Counted from the first letter of the stretch, positions 17,191 through 26,787 are shown. The stretch is 64,000 bases of DNA from Bacillus mycoides (GCF_018742245.1 NZ_CP036132.1:3529001-3593000), one strand, 5' to 3'. Numbers and translations: made by a program. Notes: generated from the letters alone by a model not told the origin.

Positions 17191-18423
17191 TTATTGTTCC
17201 AGTTGCTTTTCTTTTGAAAGCTCAAATGCACTATGTAATGCATTCACAGCCTCCACTAAATCGGCTTCTTTTACAAGAACCCAAATTGTCGTATGACTAT
17301 CTGCTGATTGCAGAATTTGAATACCTTTTTCCGCTAAAGCTGTGACAATTTTCGCTGTAACCCCTGGAATACCTGCCATTCCAGCACCAACGATAGAAAC
17401 CTTCGCACAATGCTCTGTCACAACTGGATCATATCCAAGTTGCTTTAAAACCTCAACTGCACGCGCTGATACACTATCCTTTACTGTGTAAGCTACACCG
17501 GTAGGAGAAATGTTAATTAAGTCCACACTAATCCCTTCATTAGCCATTTCTTTAAACACGTGTTGTTGTAAATCATATGCAGTTTTTTTTGCAAGCACTT
17601 TAATTTGCGTTACATTTGACACATGGGCAATCCCTGTAACAGGACGTTCTTCTACATCCTGCCCTTTTGTAGCACCATCATATGCCGCAATAAGCGTACC
17701 TTCACTATCAGAATACGTAGAACGTACACGAAGTGGTACTTTTGCATGCATCGCAATTTCAACCGCACGCGGATGAACAACTTTCGCACCTTGATAAGCC
17801 ATGTTACAAATCTCGTTATATGTTACAGTTTGAAGATGACGCGCATCTTTTACGATACGAGGATCCGCAGTCATAACACCTTCAACATCTGTGAAGATAT
17901 CGATATATTCAGCATGAAGCGCAACACCTAATGCTGAAGCTGAAGTATCACTACCTCCGCGACCAAGTGTTGTCGTATCTCCATTTTTCGTTTGACCTTG
18001 GAATCCAGTAACGACGATAACATCTACATTTACTAACTCTTCATGTATACGATCGCAATTCATTTCAATAATCTTAGCATTCGTAAAATCACCATTCGTT
18101 ACAAAACCAGCCTGTGCACCATTTAATGCTGCTGCTTTTATACCATTCTCATTCAACATGTTAGAGAAAACAATTGCTGAGATTAATTCTCCGCATGATA
18201 ATAATAAATCTTGCTCACGTTTAGAAATATTAGATTCCTCTTGATTTACAAGACTTAATAACGTATCAGTTGCATACGGTTCACCTTTACGGCCCATTGC
18301 TGATACGACAGTAACTACTTTATAACCAGCAGCTAACGATTTTTTTATATGGTGAAGCGCATGCTTACGCCCATTGTCATCACGTACTGATGTTCCACCA
18401 AATTTTTGAACAATAATTTTCAT
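17191..18423 (-). CDS. dapG: Aspartokinase I, DapG type
   Basis: A 410-residue aspartate kinase that phosphorylates aspartate at the entry of the aspartate-family pathway. The N-terminal KFGGTSV motif marks the amino-acid kinase fold, with GRGGSDTSA in the middle, and two C-terminal ACT domains (VSIVGAGMAGIPGVTAKI) give feedback control, by diaminopimelate in B. subtilis DapG. Start ATG 18421-18423 was chosen over an in-frame GTG nine nt upstream because AAGGTG lies at proper distance. Sits between asd and dapA in one transcript. Confidence 0.93.
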   Translation of the reverse strand: MKIIVQKFGGTSVRDDNGRKHALHHIKKSLAAGYKVVTVVSAMGRKGEPYATDTLLSLVNQEESNISKREQDLLLSCGELISAIVFSNMLNENGIKAAALNGAQAGFVTNGDFTNAKIIEMNCDRIHEELVNVDVIVVTGFQGQTKNGDTTTLGRGGSDTSASALGVALHAEYIDIFTDVEGVMTADPRIVKDARHLQTVTYNEICNMAYQGAKVVHPRAVEIAMHAKVPLRVRSTYSDSEGTLIAAYDGATKGQDVEERPVTGIAHVSNVTQIKVLAKKTAYDLQQHVFKEMANEGISVDLINISPTGVAYTVKDSVSARAVEVLKQLGYDPVVTEHCAKVSIVGAGMAGIPGVTAKIVTALAEKGIQILQSADSHTTIWVLVKEADLVEAVNALHSAFELSKEKQLEQ

Positions 18424-18446
18424 ATTTTGCACCTTCTCTTAGCCGT

Positions 18447-19493
18447 TTACACTAATTGTAATTTTACTAAGCGCTCTGCAATTTGAACAGAATTCCATGC
18501 AGCGCCTTTTAATAAGTTATCAGATACGACCCAAAGATGGAATCCTTTATCATTATTTAAATCTTTACGGATTCTTCCAACGAATACTTCGTTTTTACCT
18601 ACTGCAGTAGCTGGCATTGGATATAACTGCTCTGCTGGATTATCTTGCAGTACAATACCTTCTGCATTTGCAAGTAAGTTTTTCATTTCTTCTACTGTTA
18701 CGCCTTCTTTATCTACTTCAATGTACACAGACTCGGAATGACCCGATACAACTGGTAAACGTACACATGTCGCAGCTACTTCTAATTCAGGCATATGCAT
18801 AATTTTTTTCGTTTCATTAATCATTTTCATTTCTTCAAATGTAAATCCATTATCTTGGAATTTATCAATCTGTGGAATAGCATTAAAAGCGATTTGGAAA
18901 TGCTTTTCGTCACCTGATACAGGTAAAACATTCGCCTTTACTTCTTCGCCATTTAAGATTGCTTGTGATTGTTCATGAAGTTCTTCAATAGCTGCCGCAC
19001 CAGCACCTGATACAGCTTGATATGTGGAAACGATTACTCGTTTTAAACCATATTGCTGGCGAACTGGCTCAAGAGCTACTACCATTTGAATTGTAGAACA
19101 GTTTGGATTTGCAATAATACCATTATGTTCTTTTAAATCATTTTCATTTACTTCAGGTACAACAAGTGGCACGTTTTCTGTCATACGGAATGCACTTGTA
19201 TTATCAACAACAATTGCACCGCGCTTTGCTGCTTCTGGCGCTAATTGTTTCGATACAGATCCACCTGCACTAAATAGTGCAATATCTACTCCTTCAAAAC
19301 TTTCAGGAGTTGCCTCTTGAACTGTAAATTCTTCGCCTTTAAATACAAGTTTCTTACCTGCAGATCGTTTAGATGAAAGTAACGTTAACTTCCCAATTGG
19401 AAATTCTCGTTTCTCTAAAGTATTTAACATTTGTTCACCAACTGCGCCGGTTGCTCCAACTACAGCGACATGAAAAGTTTTTTGCTTTTCCAT
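18447..19493 (-). CDS. asd: Aspartate-semialdehyde dehydrogenase
   Basis: A 348-residue NADP-dependent enzyme that reduces aspartyl phosphate to aspartate semialdehyde. N-terminal [11 protein letters not shown] binds NADP; the catalytic Cys is in NPNCSTIQ (about residue 129) and a His follows in GHSESVY. Start ATG 19491-19493; a GTG immediately before it is too close to the AAAGGGG site. It is the first vegetative gene after the sporulation pair dpaAB and has its own promoter (19590-19619) and a hairpin-rich leader. Confidence 0.94.
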   Translation of the reverse strand: MEKQKTFHVAVVGATGAVGEQMLNTLEKREFPIGKLTLLSSKRSAGKKLVFKGEEFTVQEATPESFEGVDIALFSAGGSVSKQLAPEAAKRGAIVVDNTSAFRMTENVPLVVPEVNENDLKEHNGIIANPNCSTIQMVVALEPVRQQYGLKRVIVSTYQAVSGAGAAAIEELHEQSQAILNGEEVKANVLPVSGDEKHFQIAFNAIPQIDKFQDNGFTFEEMKMINETKKIMHMPELEVAATCVRLPVVSGHSESVYIEVDKEGVTVEEMKNLLANAEGIVLQDNPAEQLYPMPATAVGKNEVFVGRIRKDLNNDKGFHLWVVSDNLLKGAAWNSVQIAERLVKLQLV

Positions 19494-19519
19494 CACTATG
19501 CCCCTTTCTAGATACCAAT

Positions 19520-19566
19520 CCTTCTATAACTTAGAATTAGAAGGAGCTTACAATGCCCCTTCTAAT
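19520..19566 (-). promoter_or_regulatory. asd leader with mutually exclusive hairpins
   Basis: ATTAGAAGG (19536-19544) can pair with CCTTCTAAT (19558-19566, 9 bp) or with CCTTCT (19520-19525). Only one hairpin can form, a switch-like layout. The AGAAxGGGGCAT sequence of the asd ribosome-binding site is also repeated here upstream. Confidence 0.5.
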
Positions 19567-19589
19567 CTTAATAACGTTAATTTTATCAT

Positions 19590-19619
19590 ATTCTACAGTA
19601 AGAATGATGGTTTCATCAA
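19590..19619 (-). promoter_or_regulatory. Probable sigma-A promoter of asd-dapG-dapA
   Basis: Minus strand TTGATG (19614-19619), 18-bp spacer, TAGAAT (19590-19595), in the dpaB-asd gap. It fits vegetative expression of asd apart from the sporulation-specific dpa genes. Confidence 0.55.
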
Positions 19620-19643
19620 AAATTGTCCGTTTTTTTTCGTTTT

Positions 19644-20243
19644 TTAATTCATATATCTGAATTTTTCTACAACAACAGGTTGTAATTGTTTTCCTTGTAG
19701 CGCTTCTAATACTGTATCTTCAAGTAACTCCATACGAGCTACCATTGAGTTCGGTTTTTTCTCTGGTGCATCTTGGCCGAATGGTACGAAGTAGATGTCT
19801 TTTGTAGCCATTAGGCGCATGAGATTTACCCCATTAAGCCCCAACGCATCATTCGTCGAAACAGCTAACACGACAGGCTTTCCATTTCTAAGCGTCGCTT
19901 TTGCTGCCATTAATACTGGAGAATCTGTCATCGCATTCGCAAATTTACTCATCGAATTTCCAGTTAAAGGAGCAATTACCATACAATCTAGTGGGATTTT
20001 TGGTCCGAGTGGTTCTGCTCCGACAATTGAATTAATTGCTTTAAACCCTGTTATTTCTTCGATCTTTTTAATCCACTCTTCCCCTTCGCCAAATCTAGTA
20101 TTTGTTGATTGGACAGTATAAGAAACAACGGGACGTACTTCTGCACCTTCTGCAATTAACTTCTCTAAATGTGGCATAACTTCTTCATACGTACAATGTG
20201 AGCCTGTAAATCCGAAACCAATTCGTTTCCCCTTCAAACTCAT
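19644..20243 (-). CDS. dpaB: Dipicolinate synthase subunit B (SpoVFB)
   Basis: A 199-residue flavoprotein-fold subunit that, with DpaA, oxidises dihydrodipicolinate to dipicolinic acid in the mother cell; the product loads the spore core with calcium. It shows the FGFTGSHCTYEEV start and the cofactor-like APLTGNSMSKFAN and VSTNDALGLN stretches. The ATG overlaps the dpaA stop (ATGA) and GGAGGAGG lies upstream, so the subunits are coupled. Length equals that of B. subtilis SpoVFB. Confidence 0.94.
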   Translation of the reverse strand: MSLKGKRIGFGFTGSHCTYEEVMPHLEKLIAEGAEVRPVVSYTVQSTNTRFGEGEEWIKKIEEITGFKAINSIVGAEPLGPKIPLDCMVIAPLTGNSMSKFANAMTDSPVLMAAKATLRNGKPVVLAVSTNDALGLNGVNLMRLMATKDIYFVPFGQDAPEKKPNSMVARMELLEDTVLEALQGKQLQPVVVEKFRYMN

Positions 20244-21142
20244 TTCTCATCCTCCTCCTTTGCGATTGCATCTGCTATTAATAACTGAGAAAGAACATTC
20301 GCTAATATTTGTCCTGCTGTTTTCGGTGCAACAATCCCAGGAAGACCAGGTGCTAATAGTGCCTTAACTCCACGCTTCTCCGCATAGCGAAAGTCCGTGC
20401 CACCTGGCTTAGAAGCTAAATCAATAACTAACGTGTGAGCTGGCATCCGCGAAATTACACTTGCTGTTACAACGAGATGTGGAATTGTGTTAATAACAAT
20501 ATCGATATTACCTACTTCTTTCTCTATGTCTTGCATATGAAAAGGAGAAAACATCATTTCTGTAATACGAGCAATATGTTCCGAACGTCTCGCTCCAACT
20601 TTGACATGTGCTCCTAATGATTGAAAGGCTCTTGCAACACTCATACCAGTTCTACCAAATCCTAAAACCATTACATTCGATCCATGAATTGTGTAATCAG
20701 TATGTTGAATAACCATCATTAGTGTACCTTCTACGGTCGGAATGGAGTTATAGATTGCAACATCATCACGATCAAATAATTTTACAAGTTTGCGATTTGT
20801 AGTAGATACGAGATTTTCCAAGTAAGGTGTACCAATACCTGAATATATAGTAAAGTTTTCTGGCGTCTTTTCAATTTGTTCTTTCGTTATGGAAACTTTT
20901 TCATTTGAAAAAATAGTATCTACTTCTCCTTTGGCATTCGTCCCTGCAACCGGCAAAATAATCGCATCTAAAGAAGTGAAATTTAAATCTTGTATACTTT
21001 CTTTTGCTGCCCCTGTGAAGCCATGATCTAACTGTTCAAACCCTATTAATGAAAGTTTCGCGTCCAGTTCGACTAGCTTGCGAATTACTTCTAGCTGCCG
21101 TGCATCTCCTCCTATGACAGCAATATGCATCTCAGTCAACAT
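20240..21142 (-). CDS. dpaA: Dipicolinate synthase subunit A (SpoVFA)
   Basis: A 300-residue NAD(P)-binding subunit of dipicolinate synthase. N-terminal IAVIGGDARQLEVIRKL and the second Rossmann segment VMVLGFGRTGMSVARAF (about residues 155-170) are characteristic. Start ATG 21140-21142 (MLTEMH) follows AAGGTG; an internal ATG four codons later has no site. It follows ymxH after a terminator and a sigma-K-like promoter (21207-21235), consistent with late mother-cell expression. Confidence 0.94.
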   Translation of the reverse strand: MLTEMHIAVIGGDARQLEVIRKLVELDAKLSLIGFEQLDHGFTGAAKESIQDLNFTSLDAIILPVAGTNAKGEVDTIFSNEKVSITKEQIEKTPENFTIYSGIGTPYLENLVSTTNRKLVKLFDRDDVAIYNSIPTVEGTLMMVIQHTDYTIHGSNVMVLGFGRTGMSVARAFQSLGAHVKVGARRSEHIARITEMMFSPFHMQDIEKEVGNIDIVINTIPHLVVTASVISRMPAHTLVIDLASKPGGTDFRYAEKRGVKALLAPGLPGIVAPKTAGQILANVLSQLLIADAIAKEEDEK

Positions 21143-21206
21143 TCTCTAATTCACCTTCTTTTTCTTTCATTTATAAGAAAAATGCCTACTTTTTCTTTTT
21201 CCTCCA

Positions 21207-21235
21207 CATCATATGTAATGTACGAGTTTGAGGTG
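21207..21235 (-). promoter_or_regulatory. Sigma-K-like promoter of dpaA-dpaB
   Basis: Minus strand CATATGATG (21207-21215; consensus CATAnnnTA) with CACC centred at 21231-21235, about 17 bp upstream. Known SpoVF control by sigma-K in B. subtilis supports the reading; the last consensus base differs. Confidence 0.6.
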
Positions 21236-21280
21236 ATTGAAAAACAAAAAGCACACATGATTTATCTTCTTTATATAAAG

Positions 21281-21311
21281 ATAAAAAAAGACAACCAAAA
21301 TGGTCATCTTT
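21281..21311 (-). terminator. Terminator after ymxH
   Basis: Ten-bp stem AAAGAUGACC/GGUUGUCUUU (21302-21311 with 21287-21296, two wobbles) then UUUUUU; directional to the minus strand because the wobbles become mismatches on the other strand. Confidence 0.82.
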
Positions 21312-21562
21312 CACTCCGATCTTGAATGGTTCGTAAGATCACAAAGTATCATATCATTTCCCATCTTCTTAATTTTGCTCCATTCTACTCTCACTTCTTG
21401 CTGTTCTCTTTTAAAACCTCCCCATTTCCCAGTAGGTATAATAAGCGCTTGTATTTGTCCATCTCTCTCATCAATTTCTAAATCTGCATGACCTAAAACT
21501 CCCATTTTTTCTGCTCTTTCTAAATCCACAATCTCTTTGCCACTTAATTCACTTAAACGCAT
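21311..21562 (-). CDS. ymxH: YmxH, YlmC/YmxH-family PRC-barrel sporulation protein
   Basis: An 83-residue PRC-barrel-like protein (MRLSELSGKEIVDL then GVLGHADLEIDERDGQIQAL), family YlmC/YmxH, which is widespread in spore formers; molecular role unknown. The start was placed at ATG 21560-21562 because GGGGGAG lies 6 nt upstream; the longer upstream frame has no ribosome-binding site and crosses the mlpA terminator. It stands alone between two terminators. Confidence 0.88.
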   Translation of the reverse strand: MRLSELSGKEIVDLERAEKMGVLGHADLEIDERDGQIQALIIPTGKWGGFKREQQEVRVEWSKIKKMGNDMILCDLTNHSRSE

Positions 21563-21627
21563 TAAATCTCCCCCTATCCTACTTTTCATGAAGGTTATCC
21601 TATAATAAGTACCTATTCTGCATGTAT

Positions 21628-21670
21628 AAAAAAAATAACCGTATCTCATATAAAAGAGATACGGTTATTT
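21628..21670 (-). terminator. Terminator after mlpA
   Basis: Perfect 15-bp stem (21633-21647 with 21656-21670), loop of 8, followed by five or more T on the minus strand. Confidence 0.92.
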
Positions 21671-21697
21671 CCGAAAGCGAATGAATTACACAATCGA

Positions 21698-22939
21698 TTA
21701 AAGTTTCATTCCTTTTGGCAGTTTTCCATCTGGACTAATAAGTGCCGCAGAGAATTCATCGGTAAACATATTGCGAATTAACTCGTCTACATTTTGCTTT
21801 GTTACAGTGTTTACACTTTCAATAATCTCATCAAGAGAACGATGTTTACGAAGAAGCAATTCGTTTTTACCATTACGGCTCATACGACTATTCGTACTTT
21901 CTAAACTTAACATCAAGTTTCCTTTTAATTGTTCTTTACTGTTAACAAGCTCTTTTTCTGTAATACCTGTATTTTTCAACGTATTTAACGTTTCTTGCAT
22001 TGTTTCATACAGTGTATCTAACTGTTTGCTACCTGTTCCACCGTAAAGTGTTAACATTCCTGTATCTTCATAAGAAGAGTGATAAGAAAATACTGAGTAC
22101 GCCAATCCACGTTGCTCACGTACTTCTTGGAATAAACGGCTACTCATACTACCGCCTAAAACATTATTTAATACAATTAAGTTATAAATATCTTCGTGTC
22201 CCATTTGCAAGCCTTTATATCCTAAACATAAATGAGCTTGTTCTGTTTCTTTCTTACGTGCTACTTTATTGAAATGGAAGATTGGGCTATGTACTTGTTC
22301 ACGATTTGTTGTTCCTTCGTAATTACCAAAATATTGCTCTACAGTTTGTAAAAATGCTTCATCAATATTTCCTGCAATTGATACAACAACATTTTCAGGT
22401 GTGTAATGATCTTTCATATATTGACGTAACGTATCACCTGTAAATGTTTCAAGCGTTTCTTCTGTTCCTAAAATAGGATATCCAAGCGGATGCGTTTCAT
22501 ATGTTGCTTTCGTTAACATATCATGCACAATATCATCTGGCGCATCTTCGTACATTTTTATTTCTTCACATACAACATTCTTCTCTTTTTTCAGTTCTTC
22601 CTCATCAAATGTTGAATTAAAGAACATATCTGCTAAAACATCTAACGCGTATTTAGCATGCTCATCTAGCACTTTCGCGTAGTAACATGTATATTCTTTT
22701 GAAGTAAAAGCATTTACTTGTCCACCAATGCTATCAAATGATTCTGCAATCTCTCTTGCACTTCGCGTTTCTGTCCCTTTAAAGAACATATGTTCCAAAA
22801 AGTGTGAAACCCCATTATTTTTTTCATTTTCATTTCTTGAACCTGCGTGGATCCATATACCAATCGCAACCGAGCGTACAGTTGGTATATTCTCCATAAC
22901 AATTCTTACACCATTTTTACACGTATATTTTTTAATCAA
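21698..22939 (-). CDS. mlpA: MlpA (YmxG), M16 zinc peptidase
   Basis: A 413-residue M16B processing-peptidase homologue with the inverted zinc motif HFLEH (GVSHFLEHMFFKGT, about residue 48) and the third ligand Glu in NVVCEEIKMYED. Start is a TTG (22937-22939): the sequence LIKKYTCKNG begins right after TTAGGAGGAAAG, while an upstream in-frame ATG has no site. B. subtilis MlpA affects expression of extracellular protease genes. It follows ylxY with no visible terminator, so they may be cotranscribed. Confidence 0.9.
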   Translation of the reverse strand: MIKKYTCKNGVRIVMENIPTVRSVAIGIWIHAGSRNENEKNNGVSHFLEHMFFKGTETRSAREIAESFDSIGGQVNAFTSKEYTCYYAKVLDEHAKYALDVLADMFFNSTFDEEELKKEKNVVCEEIKMYEDAPDDIVHDMLTKATYETHPLGYPILGTEETLETFTGDTLRQYMKDHYTPENVVVSIAGNIDEAFLQTVEQYFGNYEGTTNREQVHSPIFHFNKVARKKETEQAHLCLGYKGLQMGHEDIYNLIVLNNVLGGSMSSRLFQEVREQRGLAYSVFSYHSSYEDTGMLTLYGGTGSKQLDTLYETMQETLNTLKNTGITEKELVNSKEQLKGNLMLSLESTNSRMSRNGKNELLLRKHRSLDEIIESVNTVTKQNVDELIRNMFTDEFSAALISPDGKLPKGMKL

Positions 22940-23025
22940 AAACTTTCCTCCTAATGCCAGTTTCTCTAAATAATTGCTATTATTTAATGATAACAAGTTT
23001 AGAGATGAATGTCATGCAAATGTAT

Positions 23026-23925
23026 TTAATCCACACGTTTTTCATCTAGTAATTCTGTAATATTCCCCACTTTATATCCTTGTTCCTTTAAATTTTTAAT
23101 CATAGTATCTAGCGCTTCTGTTGTAGATGAAGTAGGATGCATTAGCACAATAGCACCTGGATGTATTTTTCGCATTACTCTCTGCAATAACACACCCGGT
23201 TCTGGCCGCTTCCAATCAATTGTATCTACAGTCCACATAATCGTCCCCATTTGGAAATCATCCGCTATTTTTACTACCTCATCCCGAAAGCTTCCGCTTG
23301 GCGGAGCAAACCATCTCACTTTCTGATTTGTAGCTGCTTCTATCATTCGATTCGTTTTTTGTAATTGATCTCGTATTTCATCTGTAGACAGCGTTTTCAT
23401 ATCAGGGTGTGTGTAAGAATGATTTCCTACTTCTTGATTTGCATCGACAATCATTTTGGCAAATCGTAAGTTTTCTTTCACCCAGCGTCCTTCTAAAAAG
23501 AAAGTCGCCTTCACATCATGTTTTTTCAATACCTCTAATATACGTGGCAAATACTCATTACCCCAGGCCACATTAATTGTTAATCCCACCATTTTTTTAT
23601 TTGGATGTCCTCGATAAATGGGAGCTGGTGGTAAATCTTCTAAGTGAACACTCGGTGATACTTCCTTAAATTCAAGTTGTTTTTGATCAAACTTCTTGAT
23701 TTTCTTCATATTATTATAGGACGCTTCTATATCCACTTGTTTTCCATTATACCCAGGCGTCGCCTTCCAAATCTTATCAATCATCGCATTTTGCGGCATA
23801 ATCTCGTACTGTTTTACATGCTTTTGAATTTCTTCATGCAAGTTATCCTGCGCAAAAACGGAATAAGAGCCAAAACCCACATATAAAGAAAATATAAATA
23901 TGTACGCTAATATACGAGCTTTCAT
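23026..23925 (-). CDS. ylxY: YlxY, polysaccharide-deacetylase-fold protein with altered metal site
   Basis: A 299-residue exported protein: signal peptide of about 25 residues (positive start, hydrophobic core, VFAQ cut), then a NodB domain (about 105-295). The motif with catalytic and metal Asp pair, normally TFDDG, reads LTINVAWGNE, while the His motif HSYTHPD, the RWFAPPSGSF loop and VLMHP are kept. It therefore probably lacks normal deacetylase activity or uses different chemistry. Start ATG 23923-23925 follows GGGAGGG. It lies after the pnp terminator and upstream of mlpA. Confidence 0.88.
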   Translation of the reverse strand: MKARILAYIFIFSLYVGFGSYSVFAQDNLHEEIQKHVKQYEIMPQNAMIDKIWKATPGYNGKQVDIEASYNNMKKIKKFDQKQLEFKEVSPSVHLEDLPPAPIYRGHPNKKMVGLTINVAWGNEYLPRILEVLKKHDVKATFFLEGRWVKENLRFAKMIVDANQEVGNHSYTHPDMKTLSTDEIRDQLQKTNRMIEAATNQKVRWFAPPSGSFRDEVVKIADDFQMGTIMWTVDTIDWKRPEPGVLLQRVMRKIHPGAIVLMHPTSSTTEALDTMIKNLKEQGYKVGNITELLDEKRVD

Positions 23926-24051
23926 ATAAACCCTCCCATTAACTATAAAAAAGAAACCATTTTCTTCTTATCTTTGTTAATTTGAGCGTTATGATGAAAA
24001 CTATACCTATACTCACATAAAAATCTAAATGAATCACATTTTTTACATAAC

Positions 24052-24078
24052 AAAAAAAGCCAGCTAAACTGGCTTTCA
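24052..24078 (-). terminator. Terminator after pnp
   Basis: Stem AAAGCCAG/CTGGCTTT (24056-24063 with 24069-24076), loop of 5, then TTTT on the minus strand. Confidence 0.9.
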
Positions 24079-24079
24079 C

Positions 24080-26233
24080 TTATTGTTGCTCTTGTGCGTT
24101 TTCTTCTTTAGCCGCTTCTTCTTTAGCAGCTTCTTTTTCTTGCTCTTCTTTTAGCAATACTTTTCTAGATAAGTTTACACGACCTTGTTTGTCAATCTCG
24201 ATAACTTTAACTGAAATCTCATCACCGATTTTCACAACGTCTTCTACCTTACCTACACGCTCAAGTGCAAGTTCAGAGATGTGAACAAGTCCATCTTTAC
24301 CGCTAAATAATTCAACGAACGCACCGAATTTTTCAACACGTTTAACTTTTCCTAAGTAGATTTCGCCTACTTGTACTTCGCGAACGATATCTTCGATAAT
24401 TTTCTGCGCTTTTTCATTCATCTCTTGATTAATTGATGAAATGAATACTGTACCATCTTGCTCGATGTCAATTTTAACGCCAGTTTCTTCAATGATTTTA
24501 TTAATCTGTTTACCACTTGGTCCAATAACATCACGAATTTTATCTGGGTTAATTGCCATTGTAATAATCTTCGGAGCATACGCAGATAACTCAATGCGAG
24601 GTTCAGCGATAACAGATAACATGTGATTTAGAATGTGCATACGACCAACTTTCGCTTGTTGTAATGCTTCTTCTAAAATCTCACGAGATAAACCATCGAT
24701 TTTAATGTCCATTTGTAGTGCAGTTACACCTTTTGCAGTACCTGCTACTTTAAAGTCCATATCACCTAAATGATCTTCCATTCCTTGAATATCTGTTAAA
24801 ATTGTGTAATGCTCACCAGATTTCACTAGACCCATTGCAATACCAGCAACTGGCGCTTTAAGTGGTACACCCGCATCCATCATCGCTAATGTACTACCGC
24901 AAATACTCGCTTGTGAAGTTGAACCATTTGATTCTAATACTTCAGATACAAGACGAACTGTATATGGGAAATCCTTTTCAGATGGAAGTACAGGTTCAAG
25001 AGCACGTTCTCCTAGTGCACCGTGACCAATTTCACGACGACCTGGTCCACGCATTGGTCTTGTTTCACCAACACTAAATGAAGGGAAATTATAATGGTGC
25101 ATAAAGCGTTTTGACTCTTCTACACCTAGACCATCTAAAATTTGCACATCGCCTAATGCACCTAATGTACAAATACTTAATGCTTGCGTTTGTCCACGTG
25201 TGAATAGACCAGAACCATGTGTACGAGATAAAATGCCAACCTCTGATGCTAAAGGACGAATTTCGTCACCTTTACGACCATCTGGGCGGATTTTTTCAAC
25301 TGTAATAAGACGACGTACTTCTTCTTTTACAATTTTATATAAAATCTCACTTACTTGTCCTAATGTATCAGCATCAGCTTCCTCAGCTTCGTAATGCTCA
25401 ATTACACGCTTTTTCACTACGCTAATTGCATCTTCACGTGCATGTTTTTCGTGCACTTGAATTGCAGAATGCATATCTGTCTCAGCCATTTCACGTACAG
25501 CTTGGTTCAAATCAGCATCCACTTCATAAAGTTTCACTGCTGTTTTCTCTTTACCGACAGCTTGTACAATCTCTTCTTGGAATGCAATTAGACGTTTAAT
25601 TTCATCGTGTCCAAACATAATTGCTTCTAACATTGTTTCTTCAGGTACTTGATCCGCTCCTGCTTCAACCATGTTAATTGCATCTTTCGTACCAGCTACA
25701 ACAAGGTGCATATCACTTTGTTCTTGCTGTTCTACTGTTGGATTAATAACGAACTCGCCATTAATACGACCAACTGTCGCGCCTGCGATTGGACCTTCAA
25801 ATGGAATATCTGAAATAGATAATGCTAATGAAGAACCAAGCATAGCTGCCATCTCAGAAGAACAGTCTTGATCAACACTCATTACGATGCTGACAACTTG
25901 TACTTCATTACGGAAACCATCTGCGAAAAGTGGACGGATTGGACGGTCAATTAAACGACTTGCTAAAATTGCTTTTTCACTTGGACGGCCTTCGCGCTTA
26001 ATAAAACCGCCTGGGATTTTTCCGACTGCATATAAACGCTCTTCATAGTTTACTGTAAGCGGGAAGAAATCTACATTTTTTGGCTCTTTTGATGCAGTTG
26101 CTGTAGATAGAACTGCTGTGTCGCCATATCTTACTAATACTGCTCCGTTTGCTTGTTTTGCAAGCTGACTTGTTTCAATTGTTAGCTGACGACCAGCTAA
26201 ATCTATCGAGAAGACTTGCTTTTCCTGACTCAT
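24080..26233 (-). CDS. pnp: Polynucleotide phosphorylase
   Basis: A 717-residue 3'-5' phosphorolytic exoribonuclease, main mRNA-decay enzyme and partner of RNase Y and J in Bacillus. It has two RNase PH-like domains (about 10-230 and 310-550; core [14 protein letters not shown] and [12 protein letters not shown]), a KH domain ([15 protein letters not shown], about 560-620) and an S1 domain ([16 protein letters not shown], about 622-690), ending in a Glu/Ala/Lys-rich tail. Start ATG 26231-26233 follows GAGAGGGG. It has an extended -10 promoter at 26284 and its own terminator. Confidence 0.96.
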   Translation of the reverse strand: MSQEKQVFSIDLAGRQLTIETSQLAKQANGAVLVRYGDTAVLSTATASKEPKNVDFFPLTVNYEERLYAVGKIPGGFIKREGRPSEKAILASRLIDRPIRPLFADGFRNEVQVVSIVMSVDQDCSSEMAAMLGSSLALSISDIPFEGPIAGATVGRINGEFVINPTVEQQEQSDMHLVVAGTKDAINMVEAGADQVPEETMLEAIMFGHDEIKRLIAFQEEIVQAVGKEKTAVKLYEVDADLNQAVREMAETDMHSAIQVHEKHAREDAISVVKKRVIEHYEAEEADADTLGQVSEILYKIVKEEVRRLITVEKIRPDGRKGDEIRPLASEVGILSRTHGSGLFTRGQTQALSICTLGALGDVQILDGLGVEESKRFMHHYNFPSFSVGETRPMRGPGRREIGHGALGERALEPVLPSEKDFPYTVRLVSEVLESNGSTSQASICGSTLAMMDAGVPLKAPVAGIAMGLVKSGEHYTILTDIQGMEDHLGDMDFKVAGTAKGVTALQMDIKIDGLSREILEEALQQAKVGRMHILNHMLSVIAEPRIELSAYAPKIITMAINPDKIRDVIGPSGKQINKIIEETGVKIDIEQDGTVFISSINQEMNEKAQKIIEDIVREVQVGEIYLGKVKRVEKFGAFVELFSGKDGLVHISELALERVGKVEDVVKIGDEISVKVIEIDKQGRVNLSRKVLLKEEQEKEAAKEEAAKEENAQEQQ

Positions 26234-26283
26234 TTAAGTACCCCTCTCAATTTAAAATATTCAATTCTTCTATGTAAATGGAT

Positions 26284-26292
26284 AGTATATCA
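26284..26292 (-). promoter_or_regulatory. Extended -10 promoter of pnp
   Basis: Minus strand TGATATACT: TATACT at 26284-26289 preceded by TG one base upstream, no good -35. It lies between the rpsO terminator and pnp. Confidence 0.6.
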
Positions 26293-26363
26293 CAATATTC
26301 TTTCCTCTAGTATTGCCGAAAATTAAGTAAGCTATAAAGAGTAGAAGATATATTTTTACCTAA

Positions 26364-26390
26364 CAAAAAAGCGGGAATATTCCCGCTTCT
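26364..26390 (-). terminator. Terminator after rpsO
   Basis: Palindrome GCGGGAATATTCCCGC (26371-26386) with A/T flanks and a T run on the minus strand. Confidence 0.92.
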
Positions 26391-26394
26391 TTGA

Positions 26395-26664
26395 CTATCG
26401 ACGTAAGCCAAGCTTTGTGATTAATTCACGGTAACGTGTGATATCGCTATTACGAAGGTAAGTAAGTAAGTTACGACGTTTACCAACCATCTTTAATAGA
26501 CCACGACGTGAATGATGATCCTTCTTGTGAGTACGTAAGTGCTCGTTTAGAGTGTTAATTTGCTCCGTTAGGACAGCAATTTGAACCTCTGGAGAACCAG
26601 TATCAGTCTCATGAGTTCTAAATTGTGCAATGATTTCATTTTTACGCTCTTGTGTTAAAGCCAT
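26395..26664 (-). CDS. rpsO: Ribosomal protein S15
   Basis: An 89-residue 30S protein that binds the central domain of 16S rRNA. Sequence [21 protein letters not shown] and [19 protein letters not shown] is diagnostic. Start ATG 26662-26664 follows AGGAGGTGAAA. It has a folded leader (26688-26739) and a promoter inside the end of ribF, so it can be expressed apart from the upstream operon. Confidence 0.97.
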
Positions 26665-26687
26665 CCTATTTCACCTCCTAATAATTA

Positions 26688-26739
26688 AACCCCCAGTTAC
26701 CTAGCAAGCATCGGTGAGTCGCAATGCCAAGTAATGGTT
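26688..26739 (-). ncRNA. Structured rpsO leader, possible S15 autoregulatory element
   Basis: Minus-strand RNA closes AACC/GGGUU, UUAC/GUAA and GCAU/AUGC stems with internal loops just upstream of the Shine-Dalgarno. S15 represses its own mRNA through a leader junction in Geobacillus and other bacteria; the match here is by position and foldability only. Confidence 0.45.
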
Positions 26740-26758
26740 GTCATAAAGTACATAACAT

Positions 26759-26787
26759 AGAATACTACTTTTCATTTGAAAAAGCAA
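26759..26787 (-). promoter_or_regulatory. Probable promoter of rpsO
   Basis: Minus strand TTGCTT (26782-26787), 17-bp spacer, TATTCT (26759-26764), overlapping the last codons of ribF. Confidence 0.5.

Noticed and set aside
22969..22988. AT-only palindrome upstream of mlpA
   Set aside because: Eight-bp arms of A and T nearly only, no tail, no promoter; not informative.
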